DNA of 32,221 bases, taken from the NCBI GenBank assembly GCA_913064725.1, contig CAJYAI010000026.1, positions 1 to 32,221 of the forward strand, written 5' to 3'. Shown one piece after another: positions 7,927 through 17,526 of the stretch; positions within the stretch are counted from its first letter, which is position 1, and each line of letters begins with the position of its first letter. This stretch comes from an uncultured Alteromonadaceae bacterium. GTDB taxonomy: Bacteria; Pseudomonadota; Gammaproteobacteria; Pseudomonadales; Halieaceae. The notes below the pieces were generated by a model. It was not told where the DNA came from, made no database searches, and was given only the letters and a program-made list of their open reading frames with translations. Made by a program: the position numbers and the translations under genes.

Positions 7927-8267
7927 TGGCCAAGATTCTTGAGTTCCCTAGCCGAGAAAAACAAGCCTACGCCTTTTTAACAGCACAGCTTGCATCGCTC
8001 CTAAGAGAAAAAGGGGCCGATGATGTCCTTATCGCGCACGCCACCGACTTGCTAACAAGAGTTTATGGCGACTTGCAGGAGGACTCGGACTTCTCCTTCA
8101 GTATCAGTCTACCTAATGGGCTCGATAACGAGGAGATCACGCGCCTTCAAACAGAAATAGGTGACGGAGTCGATGCACTGCGCCAGCATCACCACTCGAT
8201 AACCATCCGCATGGCAGCGCAGTTACTTCTCACTGAACTGGCACTTTTTCAGAGAACGCGGGACTAG
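7926..8267 (+). CDS. Conserved-looking hypothetical protein, 113 aa
   Basis: I do not recognise this protein. It is a small, soluble, mostly helical product: an N-terminal [15 protein letters not shown] (many small gammaproteobacterial proteins begin with a short strand ending in FP), an amphipathic helix (about 15-30), a helix with ATDLLTRVYGDL (44-55), a strand FSFSISLPNGL, and two C-terminal helices. There is no signal peptide, membrane segment or cysteine. The ATG overlaps the yhbY stop (TAATG), with no clear Shine-Dalgarno sequence of its own, so it is probably translated by coupling to yhbY. Its stop overlaps the convergent feoB end by four bases. The coupling suggests a real gene and perhaps a ribosome- or RNA-linked role, but that is only context. 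Confidence 0.65.
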   Translation: MAKILEFPSREKQAYAFLTAQLASLLREKGADDVLIAHATDLLTRVYGDLQEDSDFSFSISLPNGLDNEEITRLQTEIGDGVDALRQHHHSITIRMAAQLLLTELALFQRTRD

Positions 8268-10087
8268 CTTAACAGCGCGCTGGAACCGACAAAGACAAGC
8301 CATGCGACGATCCAAGCCAAGACGAAGTAACCCACCATCAAGGTGATGGCGAATCGTGCAGATTTCGCTTCACGCGCCAAAAGTGCGACCGTCGAGACGC
8401 ACTGAAGTGCAATGGTAAAGAAGACGACCAGCGCGACGCCAGATGCCGCACTCAAACCAGAAGCGGCAATTTGATCGGCAAGCGGTGCAGGGTCCGCATC
8501 GGCATTTTCGATGCCGAAAATCGTTCCCAAGGTTCCTACGAAGACCTCGCGCGCTAAGAAAGAGGCGATAATAGCCACGCCATAGCGCCAGTCGAGGCCC
8601 AGCGGCTCGAACACTGGCTCAATAAATCGGCCCAGTGACGCCAGCCACGAGCCCGCCAGATCCTCACCTCCGTTGGGGAAATAACCCAAGATCCAGACAC
8701 CGATGGTGACCATAAAAATAACGCTACCGGCTTTTCGTACGAAGTGCCACGCTCGATTGAGAGCACTGCGTAAAATGGGCCTCGCGATAGGCACCCGGTA
8801 GGCAGGTAGCTCTAGAATAAAAGGCTGGCCACGCCGGTTATCGTTACCTAATCGGCTCACTAGAGCTGCCACCAAGAGCGCTGTAGAGATTCCAAAAAAG
8901 TAAATGGCAGACATCGCCAGTCCTTGCCAACCAATCAAGCCGCCAAAGAACGTCCCGTCGGGTATCAAAATAGCAATTAACAGTGCGTAAACAGGCAACC
9001 TCGCAGAGCAGGGCATCAGCGGAATGGCGACATAGGTGAGCAGACGCTCTTGCATGGATGACATGGTTCTTGCGGCATAGATGGCAGGAATCGCGCAGGC
9101 AACGCCAGACAAAAGCGGCACAAAACTCTTTCCTGACAATCCAAAATAACTCAGTGGGCGATGACAAATTAATGCGGCTCTGGCGAGGTAACCTGAGTCC
9201 TCCAACGCGCCAATGATCAATGTCAGAATGAACACCAGTGGCACGAATACGAGAAACGCACCTAACCCGCCAAAAATCGCATCATTGATAAAGTCGGCAG
9301 CCATGCCACTTGGCATGACAGACGCAACCAGACCACCCATAGACAGCACAACCGCCTCAACACCATCCATTAGCGGAGCCGCCCAAGTGAAAATTGCTTG
9401 GAAGAAGAGAGTCATGATAGAGACGAAGGCAATACCGCCCGATACCGTTCCCAGCAACCAGTGATCCAGTCTCGCCTGTCGGCGGACCAACAAATCGCCT
9501 TTGGGTGAAAAACGATCGCCGATTTGTTGCGCCGACCCTGAAATCAATACGTCGGGGGTCTCTGCCCAGGGTGGCAGATCAAATTCCCCTGACACCATGG
9601 CCTGCTCTGCAGTGTTAACGCCGTTACCTGTTCGAGCGCTGACAGGAAAAACGGGGACACCTAAAGCCGCCTGCAACCCAGCAATATCGAGCTCAAGATC
9701 GTCGTTCTCAATGATGTCCATCATGTTTAGCAGAACGATGAACGTCTTTTTGGATCGAGCCGCCTCGCGCGCGACCTGCAGGCAATACGTCAGTCCTTTT
9801 TCAAGGCGCGTTGCATCCAAGACCATTGCAATAACAGCTTCTCGGTCGTCATTGAGCGCACAGCGGAGGTTATCAATGGCAACCTGCTCCTCCCCCGACA
9901 CGGCGGTCAACGAGTAGGTGCCAGGGAAATCCCATAGCGAAACGTTGGTATCAGACACCAAGTGTCCTTTGCCCACGTCAATCGTAATACCCGGATAGTT
10001 CGCTACCTTGTGCTTAAGCCCAGTAAGCCGATTGAAGAGTGCGCTCTTGCCTGAATTCGGGGCACCGACCAGTAAAATATCCCGCAT
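8264..10087 (-). CDS. feoB: Ferrous iron transporter FeoB, short form
   Basis: FeoB is the inner-membrane Fe(II) permease with a cytoplasmic G domain. The 607 residues show G1 GAPNSGKS (8-15), G3 DFPGTYSL (53-60), G4 NMMD (121-124) and G5 SART (150-153), then two gate repeats: GVACAIPAIYAARTM with PLMPCSARLPVYAL, and FLAREVFVGTLGTIF. TM1 begins near 213. The protein is much shorter than E. coli FeoB (773): only about 40-50 residues separate the G domain from TM1, so the usual helical GDI/spacer domain is reduced, and the C-terminus is short. The ATG at 10087 overlaps the feoA TGA; a GTG at 10090 is an alternative. There is no feoC and no evident Fur site at this junction. Confidence 0.93.
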   Translation of the reverse strand: MRDILLVGAPNSGKSALFNRLTGLKHKVANYPGITIDVGKGHLVSDTNVSLWDFPGTYSLTAVSGEEQVAIDNLRCALNDDREAVIAMVLDATRLEKGLTYCLQVAREAARSKKTFIVLLNMMDIIENDDLELDIAGLQAALGVPVFPVSARTGNGVNTAEQAMVSGEFDLPPWAETPDVLISGSAQQIGDRFSPKGDLLVRRQARLDHWLLGTVSGGIAFVSIMTLFFQAIFTWAAPLMDGVEAVVLSMGGLVASVMPSGMAADFINDAIFGGLGAFLVFVPLVFILTLIIGALEDSGYLARAALICHRPLSYFGLSGKSFVPLLSGVACAIPAIYAARTMSSMQERLLTYVAIPLMPCSARLPVYALLIAILIPDGTFFGGLIGWQGLAMSAIYFFGISTALLVAALVSRLGNDNRRGQPFILELPAYRVPIARPILRSALNRAWHFVRKAGSVIFMVTIGVWILGYFPNGGEDLAGSWLASLGRFIEPVFEPLGLDWRYGVAIIASFLAREVFVGTLGTIFGIENADADPAPLADQIAASGLSAASGVALVVFFTIALQCVSTVALLAREAKSARFAITLMVGYFVLAWIVAWLVFVGSSALLS

Positions 10088-10365
10088 CACGCAGGTCGCT
10101 CGTTAACGACGCGAATTAGCTGGGCAGTACGCTTATCGATGCTGTAGGTTGAACCACCGACCGCATAGACGCGGGGGGCGCCAAAGCCAGGAGTGACGAG
10201 GCAGGTGACACTCCGACCCGCCAGAAACCCCATATCGGCAAGTCGCTGACAGATGTTGTCGCCATCGTGATCGGCGACGAATGCAACGTATGCCCTCTCG
10301 TCCACTGAAAGTGACCAGAGTGATCTGCTGTCAGCTGCATCGACTGAATGAGACACGTGAGTCAT
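10087..10365 (-). CDS. feoA: Ferrous iron transport protein FeoA
   Basis: FeoA is a small cytoplasmic SH3-like protein needed for FeoB function. The 92 residues contain ICQRLADMGFLAGRSVTCLVTPGFGAPRVYAVGGSTYSI, the typical RLxDMGfxpGxxVxv...pfgdPxxyrvrG pattern, with a 35-residue polar N-terminal extension. The ATG at 10365 has GGGA nine bases upstream; a GTG at 10371 is too close to that site. It begins 15 bases after the greA stop, so it may be read from the carAB-greA transcript, and it ends overlapping feoB. I see no Fur-like inverted repeat in the short gap; any iron-dependent promoter would have to lie inside greA. Confidence 0.9.
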   Translation of the reverse strand: MTHVSHSVDAADSRSLWSLSVDERAYVAFVADHDGDNICQRLADMGFLAGRSVTCLVTPGFGAPRVYAVGGSTYSIDKRTAQLIRVVNERPA

Positions 10366-10380
10366 GCGCACACGTCCCGA

Positions 10381-10857
10381 CTAGACGTGCCGCACCTTAG
10401 CTATCTCGTAATAGATATCACCGCCAGGCGCATTGACGACCACTTCATCGCCCTCTGACTTACCTACCAGTGCTCGAGCAATTGGCGAGTTCACGGAAAT
10501 CATATTGTGCTTTACGTCGGCCTCATCTTCGCCAACGATGCGGTAGGAGACCTCGGCATCGTCGTCGATGTTGATCAAGTCAACAGTGGTACCGAACAGT
10601 ACACGGCCCGAGTAGGTCAGTGTTTTGACATCAATGACTTGTGCGTTAGACAGTTTGTACTCTAACTCTTTAATGCGCCCTTCAGCGAAGCTTTGCTGCT
10701 CCCGTGCAGCATGATACTCAGCGTTTTCCTTGAGATCACCGTGCTCTCGAGCATCTGCAATAGCAGCAACGATGCGCGGACGATCTACCTTTTTGAGGCG
10801 TTCGAGCTCCGCGCGCAGAGTCGCCTCTCCAGCGACCGTCATAGGGACTTTATTCAT
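10381..10857 (-). CDS. greA: Transcription elongation factor GreA
   Basis: GreA enters the RNA polymerase secondary channel and triggers cleavage of backtracked RNA. The 158-residue protein has the N-terminal coiled coil with the catalytic acidic tip at [20 protein letters not shown] (the conserved D and E of GDLKENAEY), then the C-terminal FKBP-like domain including [10 protein letters not shown] and [20 protein letters not shown]. Length is the same as in E. coli. Its ATG at 10857 lies within the end of carB (8-base overlap), so it is translationally coupled to carB. This carAB-greA order is common in gammaproteobacteria such as Pseudomonas. Confidence 0.97.
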   Translation of the reverse strand: MNKVPMTVAGEATLRAELERLKKVDRPRIVAAIADAREHGDLKENAEYHAAREQQSFAEGRIKELEYKLSNAQVIDVKTLTYSGRVLFGTTVDLINIDDDAEVSYRIVGEDEADVKHNMISVNSPIARALVGKSEGDEVVVNAPGGDIYYEIAKVRHV

Positions 10858-13800
10858 TAGCCAAACTCACATGTAGATCCTGCAACCTACGAACCTGCCC
10901 ATCAGGCTCTTTTTCCATCGACATACAAATGGCCTCGGCGGCTGCCAAGGTCGTAGTGTAGAACACCTGATGCTGCTCGGCACTTGATCTGATGGAAGCA
11001 GAGTCCAAAATCGCCGTACGACCTTCTGTCGTATTGATGATAAGTGACGCTTCATCGTTTTTGATTAAATCCACGATATGCGGGCGCCCCTCAGCAACCT
11101 TGTTTACAGAACGAACTGCTAGGCCCGCGGCCTCAAGTGCTTTAGCTGTGCCTTTCGTTGCAGCCAGCGTAAAGCCCGTATCTACCAATCGCTTAGCAAC
11201 CTCTACCGCAGCGGCTTTATCCGCGTCGCGAACACTAAACAATGCTAGCCCAGACTGCGGCGTGACGTCGCCAGCACCCAGCTGCGCCTTAGCAAAGGCA
11301 TCGGCGAAGGTAGGTCCCGTGCCCATTACCTCCCCTGTGGACTTCATCTCCGGGCCCAATATCGGATCGATACCGGGAAACTTATTAAAGGGGAGGACAG
11401 CCTCCTTCACGCTGAAGTAGTTGGGAACAACTTCAGTTGTAAAGCCTTGAGAACTCAGCGTTTGTCCCGCCATACAGCGCGCCGCTATTTTAGCCAGCGA
11501 CACGCCAATTGCCTTTGATACAAATGGCACCGTTCGCGATGCGCGCGGGTTAACCTCAATGACATAAATCTGGTCGTCCTGCCAAGCCAGCTGCACGTTC
11601 ATGAGCCCCTTGACTTCGAGTGCTACCGCCATCGCTTTGACTGTGTCACGCATGGCGTCTTGGACATCCGAAGGCAGACTATAGGGTGGCAGTGAACAGG
11701 CCGAGTCACCCGAGTGTATGCCCGCCTGCTCGATATGCTGCATGATCGACCCGATGACCACATGCTCACCGTCCGACACCGCGTCAATATCCACCTCTAT
11801 CGCCGCGCTCAAAAAGTGGTCCAGCAGTACGGGCGATTCATCCGATACTTTGACGGCATCGCGCATATACCTGAGCAAGTCTTCCTCGCGGTAGACCACT
11901 TCCATGGCTCGCCCGCCCAAAACATACGATGGACGAACGACCAAGGGATAACCAATTCCTTGCGCAGCAGCAACCGCTTGATCAACGCTTCTGACCGTTG
12001 TGTTGGCAGGCTGCAAGAGATCCAATTTCTGGATCATTTTCTGGAATCGCTCACGGTCTTCGGCGCGATCAATCTGATCAGGAGTGGTACCTATGATCGG
12101 AACACCTGCCGCCTCTAGGGCACGGGCCAACTTCAAGGGCGTCTGACCACCGAACTGGACAATGACGCCTTTTGGCTTCTCGAGATCGACTATCTCCAAC
12201 ACATCCTCGAGCGTGACGGGCTCGAAAAATAGGCGATCAGACGTATCGTAATCTGTCGAGACCGTCTCGGGATTGCAGTTCACCATGATGGTCTCGTAAC
12301 CATCTTCGGCCATTGCTTGAGCCGCATGAACACAGCAGTAATCAAACTCGATGCCTTGACCAATCCGGTTTGGTCCACCACCGAGAACAATGATTTTTTC
12401 CCGGTTTGTTGGCGCCGCCTCGCATTCTTCCTCGTAAGTCGAATACATATAAGCAGTTGACGACGCAAACTCGGCAGCGCAGGTATCAACCCGCTTATAC
12501 ACAGGACGCAAACCCAGATCGTGACGATGTGCTCTCACCGAGGCCTCTGTCGCCTCCATAACCGCAGCGATGCGCTTATCAGCAAAACCTTTACGCTTGA
12601 GCAGTCGTAACTCTGGGTAGGCAAGGTCAGTCACCGACCTGCCTACCAGCGTCGACTCGAGCCGAATAATGTCTTCAATTTGAGCTAAGAACCATGGGTC
12701 TACGCCCGAGTAGCCGTAGATTTCCTCTATCTCCAGTCCGGCCCTAAAGGCATCAGCCAAGCACCAAATACGCTCTGCACCGGGGTGCGTTAGTTGCTTT
12801 ACTAGCTCGGCGCGCGAATCTGCATCGGTCACCAAGAAACGGGGTTCAAATCCCGCTGAACCGACCTCCAGACCACGTAGCGCTTTCTGAATGGATTCTT
12901 GGAATGTACGGCCAATGGCCATCACCTCGCCGACTGATTTCATCTGAGTTGTCAGTCGGGCATCGGCCGTCGCAAACTTCTCAAACGCAAACCGTGGCAC
13001 TTTAGTCACCACATAATCAATCGCTGGTTCAAACGACGCGGGCGTAACGCCACCGGTAATGTCATTAGCCAACTCATCAAGCGTGTAGCCAACGGCGAGC
13101 TTTGCGGCGACTTTTGCAATGGGGAAGCCCGTAGCCTTGGATGCCAGTGCAGAGGAGCGGGATACCCTGGGATTCATTTCGATAACCACGATACGACCCG
13201 TGTCAGGGCATTGCCCAAACTGCACGTTCGAACCCCCAGTTTCAACACCGATCTCTCGCAGTACCGCCAGCGACGCGTTTCGCATGAGCTGATATTCTTT
13301 ATCAGTCAGTGTTTGAGCTGGCGCCACGGTAATAGAGTCGCCCGTGTGTACGCCCATGGCGTCAAGGTTCTCGATGGAACAGACAATGATGCAGTTGTCG
13401 TTCTTATCTCGGACAACCTCCATCTCAAACTCTTTCCACCCGATGAGTGATTCATCGATGAGCAGCTCGTTTGTGGGGGACAATTCGAGCCCGCGTTTGC
13501 AGATGGTCTCAAACTCGACACGGTTATAGGCGATACCGCCACCAGAGCCACCCATGGTAAATGACGGACGGATGATGCAAGGGAAGCCTACAGTCTCCAA
13601 AACACCAAAGGCCTCCTCGAGACTATGTGCAATTTCGGCTCTGGGCGTCTCCAAGCCAATCTTCTTCATCGCGATGTCAAACTTTTCGCGATCCTCCGCC
13701 TTATCAATTGCTTCTTGCGTCGCGCCGATCATCTCGACGCTGTATTTCGCCAGTACTCCCTCGGCATCAAGCTTGAGCGCACAGTTCAACGCTGTCTGCC

Positions 13801-14074
13801 CGCCCATTGTGGGCAGTAAAGCGCAGGGGCGCTCCTTTTCAATAATCTTGGCAACGGTGCGCCATTCAACCGGCTCGATATAGGTCGCATCTGCCATAGC
13901 TGGATCGGTCATAATCGTTGCAGGGTTAGAATTCACCAAAATGACGCGGTAACCCTCTTCACGCAACGCCTTGCACGCCTGGGCACCTGAATAGTCGAAT
14001 TCGCAGGCCTGACCAATGACAATAGGACCTGCACCCAAAATCAAAATACTGTCGATGTCGGATCGTCTTGGCAT
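10850..14074 (-). CDS. carB: Carbamoyl-phosphate synthase large subunit
   Basis: CarB makes carbamoyl phosphate from bicarbonate, ATP and CarA-derived ammonia for pyrimidine and arginine synthesis. The 1074 residues (E. coli 1073) contain the two homologous ATP-grasp halves: the first opens with [22 protein letters not shown] and contains [15 protein letters not shown], the second opens with [18 protein letters not shown] and contains [14 protein letters not shown]. The C-terminal 140 residues are the MGS-like allosteric domain that binds UMP and ornithine ([32 protein letters not shown]). The start ATG overlaps the carA stop in a TAATG junction, giving tightly coupled subunit synthesis. The stop overlaps greA. 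Confidence 0.98.
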   Translation of the reverse strand: MPRRSDIDSILILGAGPIVIGQACEFDYSGAQACKALREEGYRVILVNSNPATIMTDPAMADATYIEPVEWRTVAKIIEKERPCALLPTMGGQTALNCALKLDAEGVLAKYSVEMIGATQEAIDKAEDREKFDIAMKKIGLETPRAEIAHSLEEAFGVLETVGFPCIIRPSFTMGGSGGGIAYNRVEFETICKRGLELSPTNELLIDESLIGWKEFEMEVVRDKNDNCIIVCSIENLDAMGVHTGDSITVAPAQTLTDKEYQLMRNASLAVLREIGVETGGSNVQFGQCPDTGRIVVIEMNPRVSRSSALASKATGFPIAKVAAKLAVGYTLDELANDITGGVTPASFEPAIDYVVTKVPRFAFEKFATADARLTTQMKSVGEVMAIGRTFQESIQKALRGLEVGSAGFEPRFLVTDADSRAELVKQLTHPGAERIWCLADAFRAGLEIEEIYGYSGVDPWFLAQIEDIIRLESTLVGRSVTDLAYPELRLLKRKGFADKRIAAVMEATEASVRAHRHDLGLRPVYKRVDTCAAEFASSTAYMYSTYEEECEAAPTNREKIIVLGGGPNRIGQGIEFDYCCVHAAQAMAEDGYETIMVNCNPETVSTDYDTSDRLFFEPVTLEDVLEIVDLEKPKGVIVQFGGQTPLKLARALEAAGVPIIGTTPDQIDRAEDRERFQKMIQKLDLLQPANTTVRSVDQAVAAAQGIGYPLVVRPSYVLGGRAMEVVYREEDLLRYMRDAVKVSDESPVLLDHFLSAAIEVDIDAVSDGEHVVIGSIMQHIEQAGIHSGDSACSLPPYSLPSDVQDAMRDTVKAMAVALEVKGLMNVQLAWQDDQIYVIEVNPRASRTVPFVSKAIGVSLAKIAARCMAGQTLSSQGFTTEVVPNYFSVKEAVLPFNKFPGIDPILGPEMKSTGEVMGTGPTFADAFAKAQLGAGDVTPQSGLALFSVRDADKAAAVEVAKRLVDTGFTLAATKGTAKALEAAGLAVRSVNKVAEGRPHIVDLIKNDEASLIINTTEGRTAILDSASIRSSAEQHQVFYTTTLAAAEAICMSMEKEPDGQVRRLQDLHVSLANE

Positions 14075-15219
14075 TATGCGGCTCCTCCTTGAGCATTAGA
14101 CTTCGTCATCGCATCAATGAAGGCGTCAAACAAATAGGTCGCGTCATGGGGGCCGGGACTGGCCTCAGGATGCCCTTGAAAGCTGTAAGCCGGCACGTCC
14201 GTCCGACATATACCCTGAACAGTGCCATCGAACAGCGATCGATGCGTCACTGAGAGATGTGCGGGTAAATCAGTATCAGACACAGTAAAGCCGTGATTTT
14301 GACTCGTCACCATTACCGTTTTATTCGTAAGGTCTTGCACCGGATGGTTGGCTCCATGGTGTCCATGGCTCATCTTTTGCGTTTTTGCACCGCTGGCTAG
14401 AGCCAAAATCTGATGGCCAAGACAAATACCAAAGAGCGGCACCCCAGCCGTCATAATGCGCTGAGCTAGATCGATCGCATAACGGCAGGGCTCAGGATCG
14501 CCCGGCCCATTGGAGAAGAAAACACCATCGGGCGATTGCGCTGCAACCTCATCGAACGTGCTTTGCGCGGGCATCACAGTGACTCGGCAGCCCAGATCAA
14601 CAAGAATTCGAAGGATATTTCGCTTTACACCAAAATCGAGCGCTACCACATGGAATCGTGCTGGTGGCGCCTTAGGGGAAGTGACACCCAACTGCCAAGA
14701 TGGCTCCGTCCACTCGTAACTCGATTCAGTTGTGACGACCTTTGCTAAATCCATGCCCTTCAATCCGGGGAACGCCTGCGCCTCGGATATGGCGAGCGCC
14801 TCATCAGCCAGGTCGCCAGTCAGAATACAGCCTGCCTGAGCACCCTTTTCGCGAATAATCCGGGTTAATTTGCGCGTATCAATATCGGCAATACAGACCG
14901 TGCCATTCTCCTCAAGATAATCTGCCAGACTCTGCTCAGACCGAAAATTTGAGGCTACCAAGGGCAAATCTCTGATAACCAGCCCGGCCGCATGCACGGC
15001 GGCTGACTCCGCATCAGCGGCATTGGTACCCGTATTACCGATATGAGGATAGGTAAGCGTTACGATCTGCTGTGCATATGACGGATCTGTCAAAATCTCC
15101 TGATAACCCGTCATAGCCGTATTGAATACGACCTCTCCCACAGTTTTTCCTTGCGCACCGACAGAACGGCCGCGAAAAACTGTGCCGTCTGCAAGCGCTA
15201 AGACAGCAGGCTTATCCAC
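14074..15219 (-). CDS. carA: Carbamoyl-phosphate synthase small (glutaminase) subunit
   Basis: CarA hydrolyses glutamine and passes ammonia through a tunnel to CarB. The 381 residues comprise an N-terminal CarA-specific domain ([21 protein letters not shown]) and a class I glutamine amidotransferase domain with the nucleophilic Cys in [15 protein letters not shown] (about residue 270), the [15 protein letters not shown] His-x-Glu dyad near the C-terminus, and HGANHPV. The start is GTG at 15219, seven bases after a perfect GGAGG. The operon promoter lies about 165-195 bases upstream. The dapB/dnaJ genes that often precede carA in related bacteria are absent; a divergent SDR gene is there instead. 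Confidence 0.97.
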   Translation of the reverse strand: MDKPAVLALADGTVFRGRSVGAQGKTVGEVVFNTAMTGYQEILTDPSYAQQIVTLTYPHIGNTGTNAADAESAAVHAAGLVIRDLPLVASNFRSEQSLADYLEENGTVCIADIDTRKLTRIIREKGAQAGCILTGDLADEALAISEAQAFPGLKGMDLAKVVTTESSYEWTEPSWQLGVTSPKAPPARFHVVALDFGVKRNILRILVDLGCRVTVMPAQSTFDEVAAQSPDGVFFSNGPGDPEPCRYAIDLAQRIMTAGVPLFGICLGHQILALASGAKTQKMSHGHHGANHPVQDLTNKTVMVTSQNHGFTVSDTDLPAHLSVTHRSLFDGTVQGICRTDVPAYSFQGHPEASPGPHDATYLFDAFIDAMTKSNAQGGAA

Positions 15220-15306
15220 TCAATATCCTCCAGAGAGTTGTTGTTCCAGCGCAGTAGAAGCCTCTCTTCGCTTCACTATTCGTCAACCGCCTTGGCACCA
15301 GATATG

Positions 15307-15366
15307 TTATTCTGTCGCGCGCACGGCGAAGCGCCGGAATGACTTAAAAGTCGCCGACCAATTCAT
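15307..15366 (-). CDS. Candidate 19-aa leader peptide of carAB
   Basis: Starting about ten bases after the predicted carA transcription start is a short frame, MNWSATFKSFRRFAVRATE, ending at TAA and followed by about 87 bases of leader before carA. A 5-bp GC hairpin (CGGCG-CTT-CGCCG) lies inside the frame, and a second imperfect hairpin (AGTGAAGC/GCTTCTACT, 15253-15277) follows it. Short leader peptides linked to pyrimidine control have been described for carAB in Pseudomonas. No Shine-Dalgarno sequence and no T-run terminator are seen here, so this is only a candidate. Confidence 0.25.
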   Translation of the reverse strand: MNWSATFKSFRRFAVRATE

Positions 15367-15383
15367 CAATGCGCTAAGGCTCA

Positions 15384-15412
15384 ATTGTACGGTTACGAAC
15401 GTTTAGTGTCCA
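15384..15412 (-). promoter_or_regulatory. Sigma70 promoter of carA-carB-greA(-feoAB)
   Basis: On the minus strand TGGACA (-35, five of six consensus bases, at 15407-15412) is separated by exactly 17 bases from TACAAT (-10, five of six, at 15384-15389). Transcription would begin near 15377, giving a leader of about 158 bases before the carA GTG. It is the best promoter match I noticed in the window. Confidence 0.65.
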
Positions 15413-15476
15413 TGAAAAAGCACTACGCATCTGTACGAGTGACCATCAACCTACTTCAGTCCGGTGAGGCCGAGTC

Positions 15477-16304
15477 ATGAATAATGCGTTAACACAAACG
15501 GCAGCAATTACGGGTGCTGGCGACGGCATAGGGCGAGCGCTGGCCATTAACCTGAATAATAGGGGCGTTACGCTATACCTCTGCGACATCGATCAAGCAC
15601 GCTTAGATGCAACGCTCGCGATGTGTGACACCAGTCGGGCAATGGTCAACGCAGCAATCGTCGACTGCGGCAACCAAACGCAGATTGAAGCCTGGGCAGC
15701 CGCGATCATAGCGGATACTACGAGCCTTGATTTCCTATTCAATAATGCAGGTGTGGCCTACAGTGCCGAATTTCGAGACGCGTCGCTCGACAACTTCGAA
15801 TGGTTAATGAACATTAACTATTGGGGTGTCGTGTGGTCCACCAAAGCACTCCTGCCGCTGCTGGAGGCGTCGCCTGCTGGGCATTTGGTCAATATTTCCT
15901 CCATCTTCGGTATGGTCGGCATCCCGACACAAAGCGCGTACAACAGCGCCAAATTTGCGGTGAGAGGGTTCACCGAGTCGCTGCAGGCCGAGTACCGAGG
16001 AACGTCGCTATCGGTAACTTGCGTCCACCCTGGCGGCATTGCTACGAATATCGCATTGCGGGCTCGGACCGATGGCGAGGCGCAGGGGGCAACCGCTGAA
16101 GAGCGAGATCAATCGTTTAAGCAAATCGCTAAAACATCCCCCGAGAAAGCCGCTCGAGTCATTATGCGGGGCACGCTTGCGCAGCGTAGACGGGTATTCA
16201 TTGGCTGGGATGCGTGGTTTTTGCATACCGTGACCAAGTTTATGCCAACCTCATACCATCGCATTATTTCGTGGATAGGACCAAAAAACGATGACGTCGG
16301 CTGA
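15477..16304 (+). CDS. Short-chain dehydrogenase/reductase
   Basis: This classical SDR has 275 residues. It has the cofactor loop TGAGDGIG (12-19), an acidic residue after beta2 (CDID, favouring NAD(H) over NADP(H)), NNAG (89-92), the catalytic Ser of NISSIFG (about 141-142), YNSAK (Tyr155, Lys159) and HPGGIATNI. The C-terminal 60 residues (KTSPEKAARVIMRGTLAQRRRVFIGWDAW) resemble SDRs acting on lipophilic alcohols or ketones, but the substrate cannot be read from sequence. The ATG follows GGTGAGG by seven bases. It overlaps the following MFS gene by 14 bases, so the two form an operon, divergent from carA. Confidence 0.9.
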   Translation: MNNALTQTAAITGAGDGIGRALAINLNNRGVTLYLCDIDQARLDATLAMCDTSRAMVNAAIVDCGNQTQIEAWAAAIIADTTSLDFLFNNAGVAYSAEFRDASLDNFEWLMNINYWGVVWSTKALLPLLEASPAGHLVNISSIFGMVGIPTQSAYNSAKFAVRGFTESLQAEYRGTSLSVTCVHPGGIATNIALRARTDGEAQGATAEERDQSFKQIAKTSPEKAARVIMRGTLAQRRRVFIGWDAWFLHTVTKFMPTSYHRIISWIGPKNDDVG

Positions 16305-17526
16305 TGCCGCGTCGCCTGCTGCGCCGACAAAGCTCAACCGATCATCCTTCTTCATTCTGATTGCCGGGCTACTGGCTAACGCCATAGGCCAGGCGTTCAT
16401 CTTTGCGATACTGCCCCCCTTGGGACGAGAAGTTGCACTGAGCGAGGTGCAGACGACCTCCATCATCTCAACATCGGCCCTAGTCTTTACCTTCCTCTCG
16501 CCTTGGTGGGGTCGAAAATCGGACCAGATAGGGCGCAAGATCGTCATTGTAATTGGCTTGACGGGGTATGCCGCAGGCACGGTCCTGTTCGCTGTCGTAT
16601 TCGCACTGGGTATGAAGGGCATCCTGACGGGCTGGGGGCTTTATTTCACAGCTCTCATTTGTCGCTGCCTGCAGTCCTCGCTGATGGCCGCCACCAGCCC
16701 AGGCGTGACCGCTTATGCCGCCGACCACAGTTCGAGGGCGTTTAGAACTCGCACTCTCGCGCGAATAGGCACGGCTAACAGTCTCGGCTTAATTATCGGA
16801 CCGGTGCTCGCGGGTTTACTGGCCGGATTTGGGCTTCTCGCACCGCTCTACATCGCGGCGTTATTTACATTCGTAGCCGTTTTCGTTGTGTGGCGGTACC
16901 TTCCTGAAGGTTACAGTCCCGATACCCCCCGAAAACGCACGCCGAGGCTCTCCTTTTTGGATGTCCGATTAAGAGTTTACTTATTAAGCGCTATCGGCAT
17001 CTTTACGGGCTTTTCCGCCATTCAGCAAACTCTGGGATTCCGCATTCAAGACAGTCTGTCGCTCAATGGTGTTGAGACGGCTCAGTACACGGGCGCCGCG
17101 CTCATGGTATCGGCTTTTTTCACGCTAGCGCTACAGCTATCCGTTGCACAGCGCTATGCAGGTCCCGCGCTCAACTTGGTCCGCATGGGGCTAGTTGCAA
17201 ACTTGGTAGCCGCTGTTGTGATCACTCTTTCGCAAGATCTTACCGGTCTGCTGGTTGGCATGGCCTTTATGGGGGCGGGACTTGGATTATTGGGTCCGGC
17301 CATTGCCGCAGGTGCATCATTGGCGGTCACTCGGGATGAACAAGGTGGCGCCGCAGGCCTGATTACAGCCTGCCCGGCTGCTGGCTTCGTCGTGGGCCCC
17401 ATTTTGGGCGGCGCACTCTATCAGGTCAGTCCATCGTATCCGCCACTTTTTGCCGGGATCATTACAGCGCTAGTGCTCGCTTACGCCTTGAAATCGCGGC
17501 CGATCATCGTCTCAGACGAGGATTAG
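16291..17526 (+). CDS. MFS transporter (DHA1/TetA-like)
   Basis: This 411-residue inner-membrane protein has about 12 hydrophobic segments starting at residue 20 (FFILIAGLLANAIGQAFIFAILPPLG). The major-facilitator loop 2-3 signature is present as WWGRKSDQIGRKIVIVIG (about 71-88), and TM5 carries the antiporter-type glycine motif (GLIIGPVLAGLLAGFG). This points to the drug:H+ antiporter (DHA1) group, so export of a small hydrophobic compound is the best guess. The ATG lies inside the end of the SDR gene, with AGGA about ten bases upstream, so production is coupled. The stop overlaps the convergent thioesterase gene by four bases. Substrate unknown. Confidence 0.87.
   Translation: MTSADAASPAAPTKLNRSSFFILIAGLLANAIGQAFIFAILPPLGREVALSEVQTTSIISTSALVFTFLSPWWGRKSDQIGRKIVIVIGLTGYAAGTVLFAVVFALGMKGILTGWGLYFTALICRCLQSSLMAATSPGVTAYAADHSSRAFRTRTLARIGTANSLGLIIGPVLAGLLAGFGLLAPLYIAALFTFVAVFVVWRYLPEGYSPDTPRKRTPRLSFLDVRLRVYLLSAIGIFTGFSAIQQTLGFRIQDSLSLNGVETAQYTGAALMVSAFFTLALQLSVAQRYAGPALNLVRMGLVANLVAAVVITLSQDLTGLLVGMAFMGAGLGLLGPAIAAGASLAVTRDEQGGAAGLITACPAAGFVVGPILGGALYQVSPSYPPLFAGIITALVLAYALKSRPIIVSDED

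Noticed and set aside
15324-15336. CGGCG-AAG-CGCCG hairpin in the carA leader as a terminator
   Set aside because: Stem of only five pairs with a three-base loop and no T-run on either strand.
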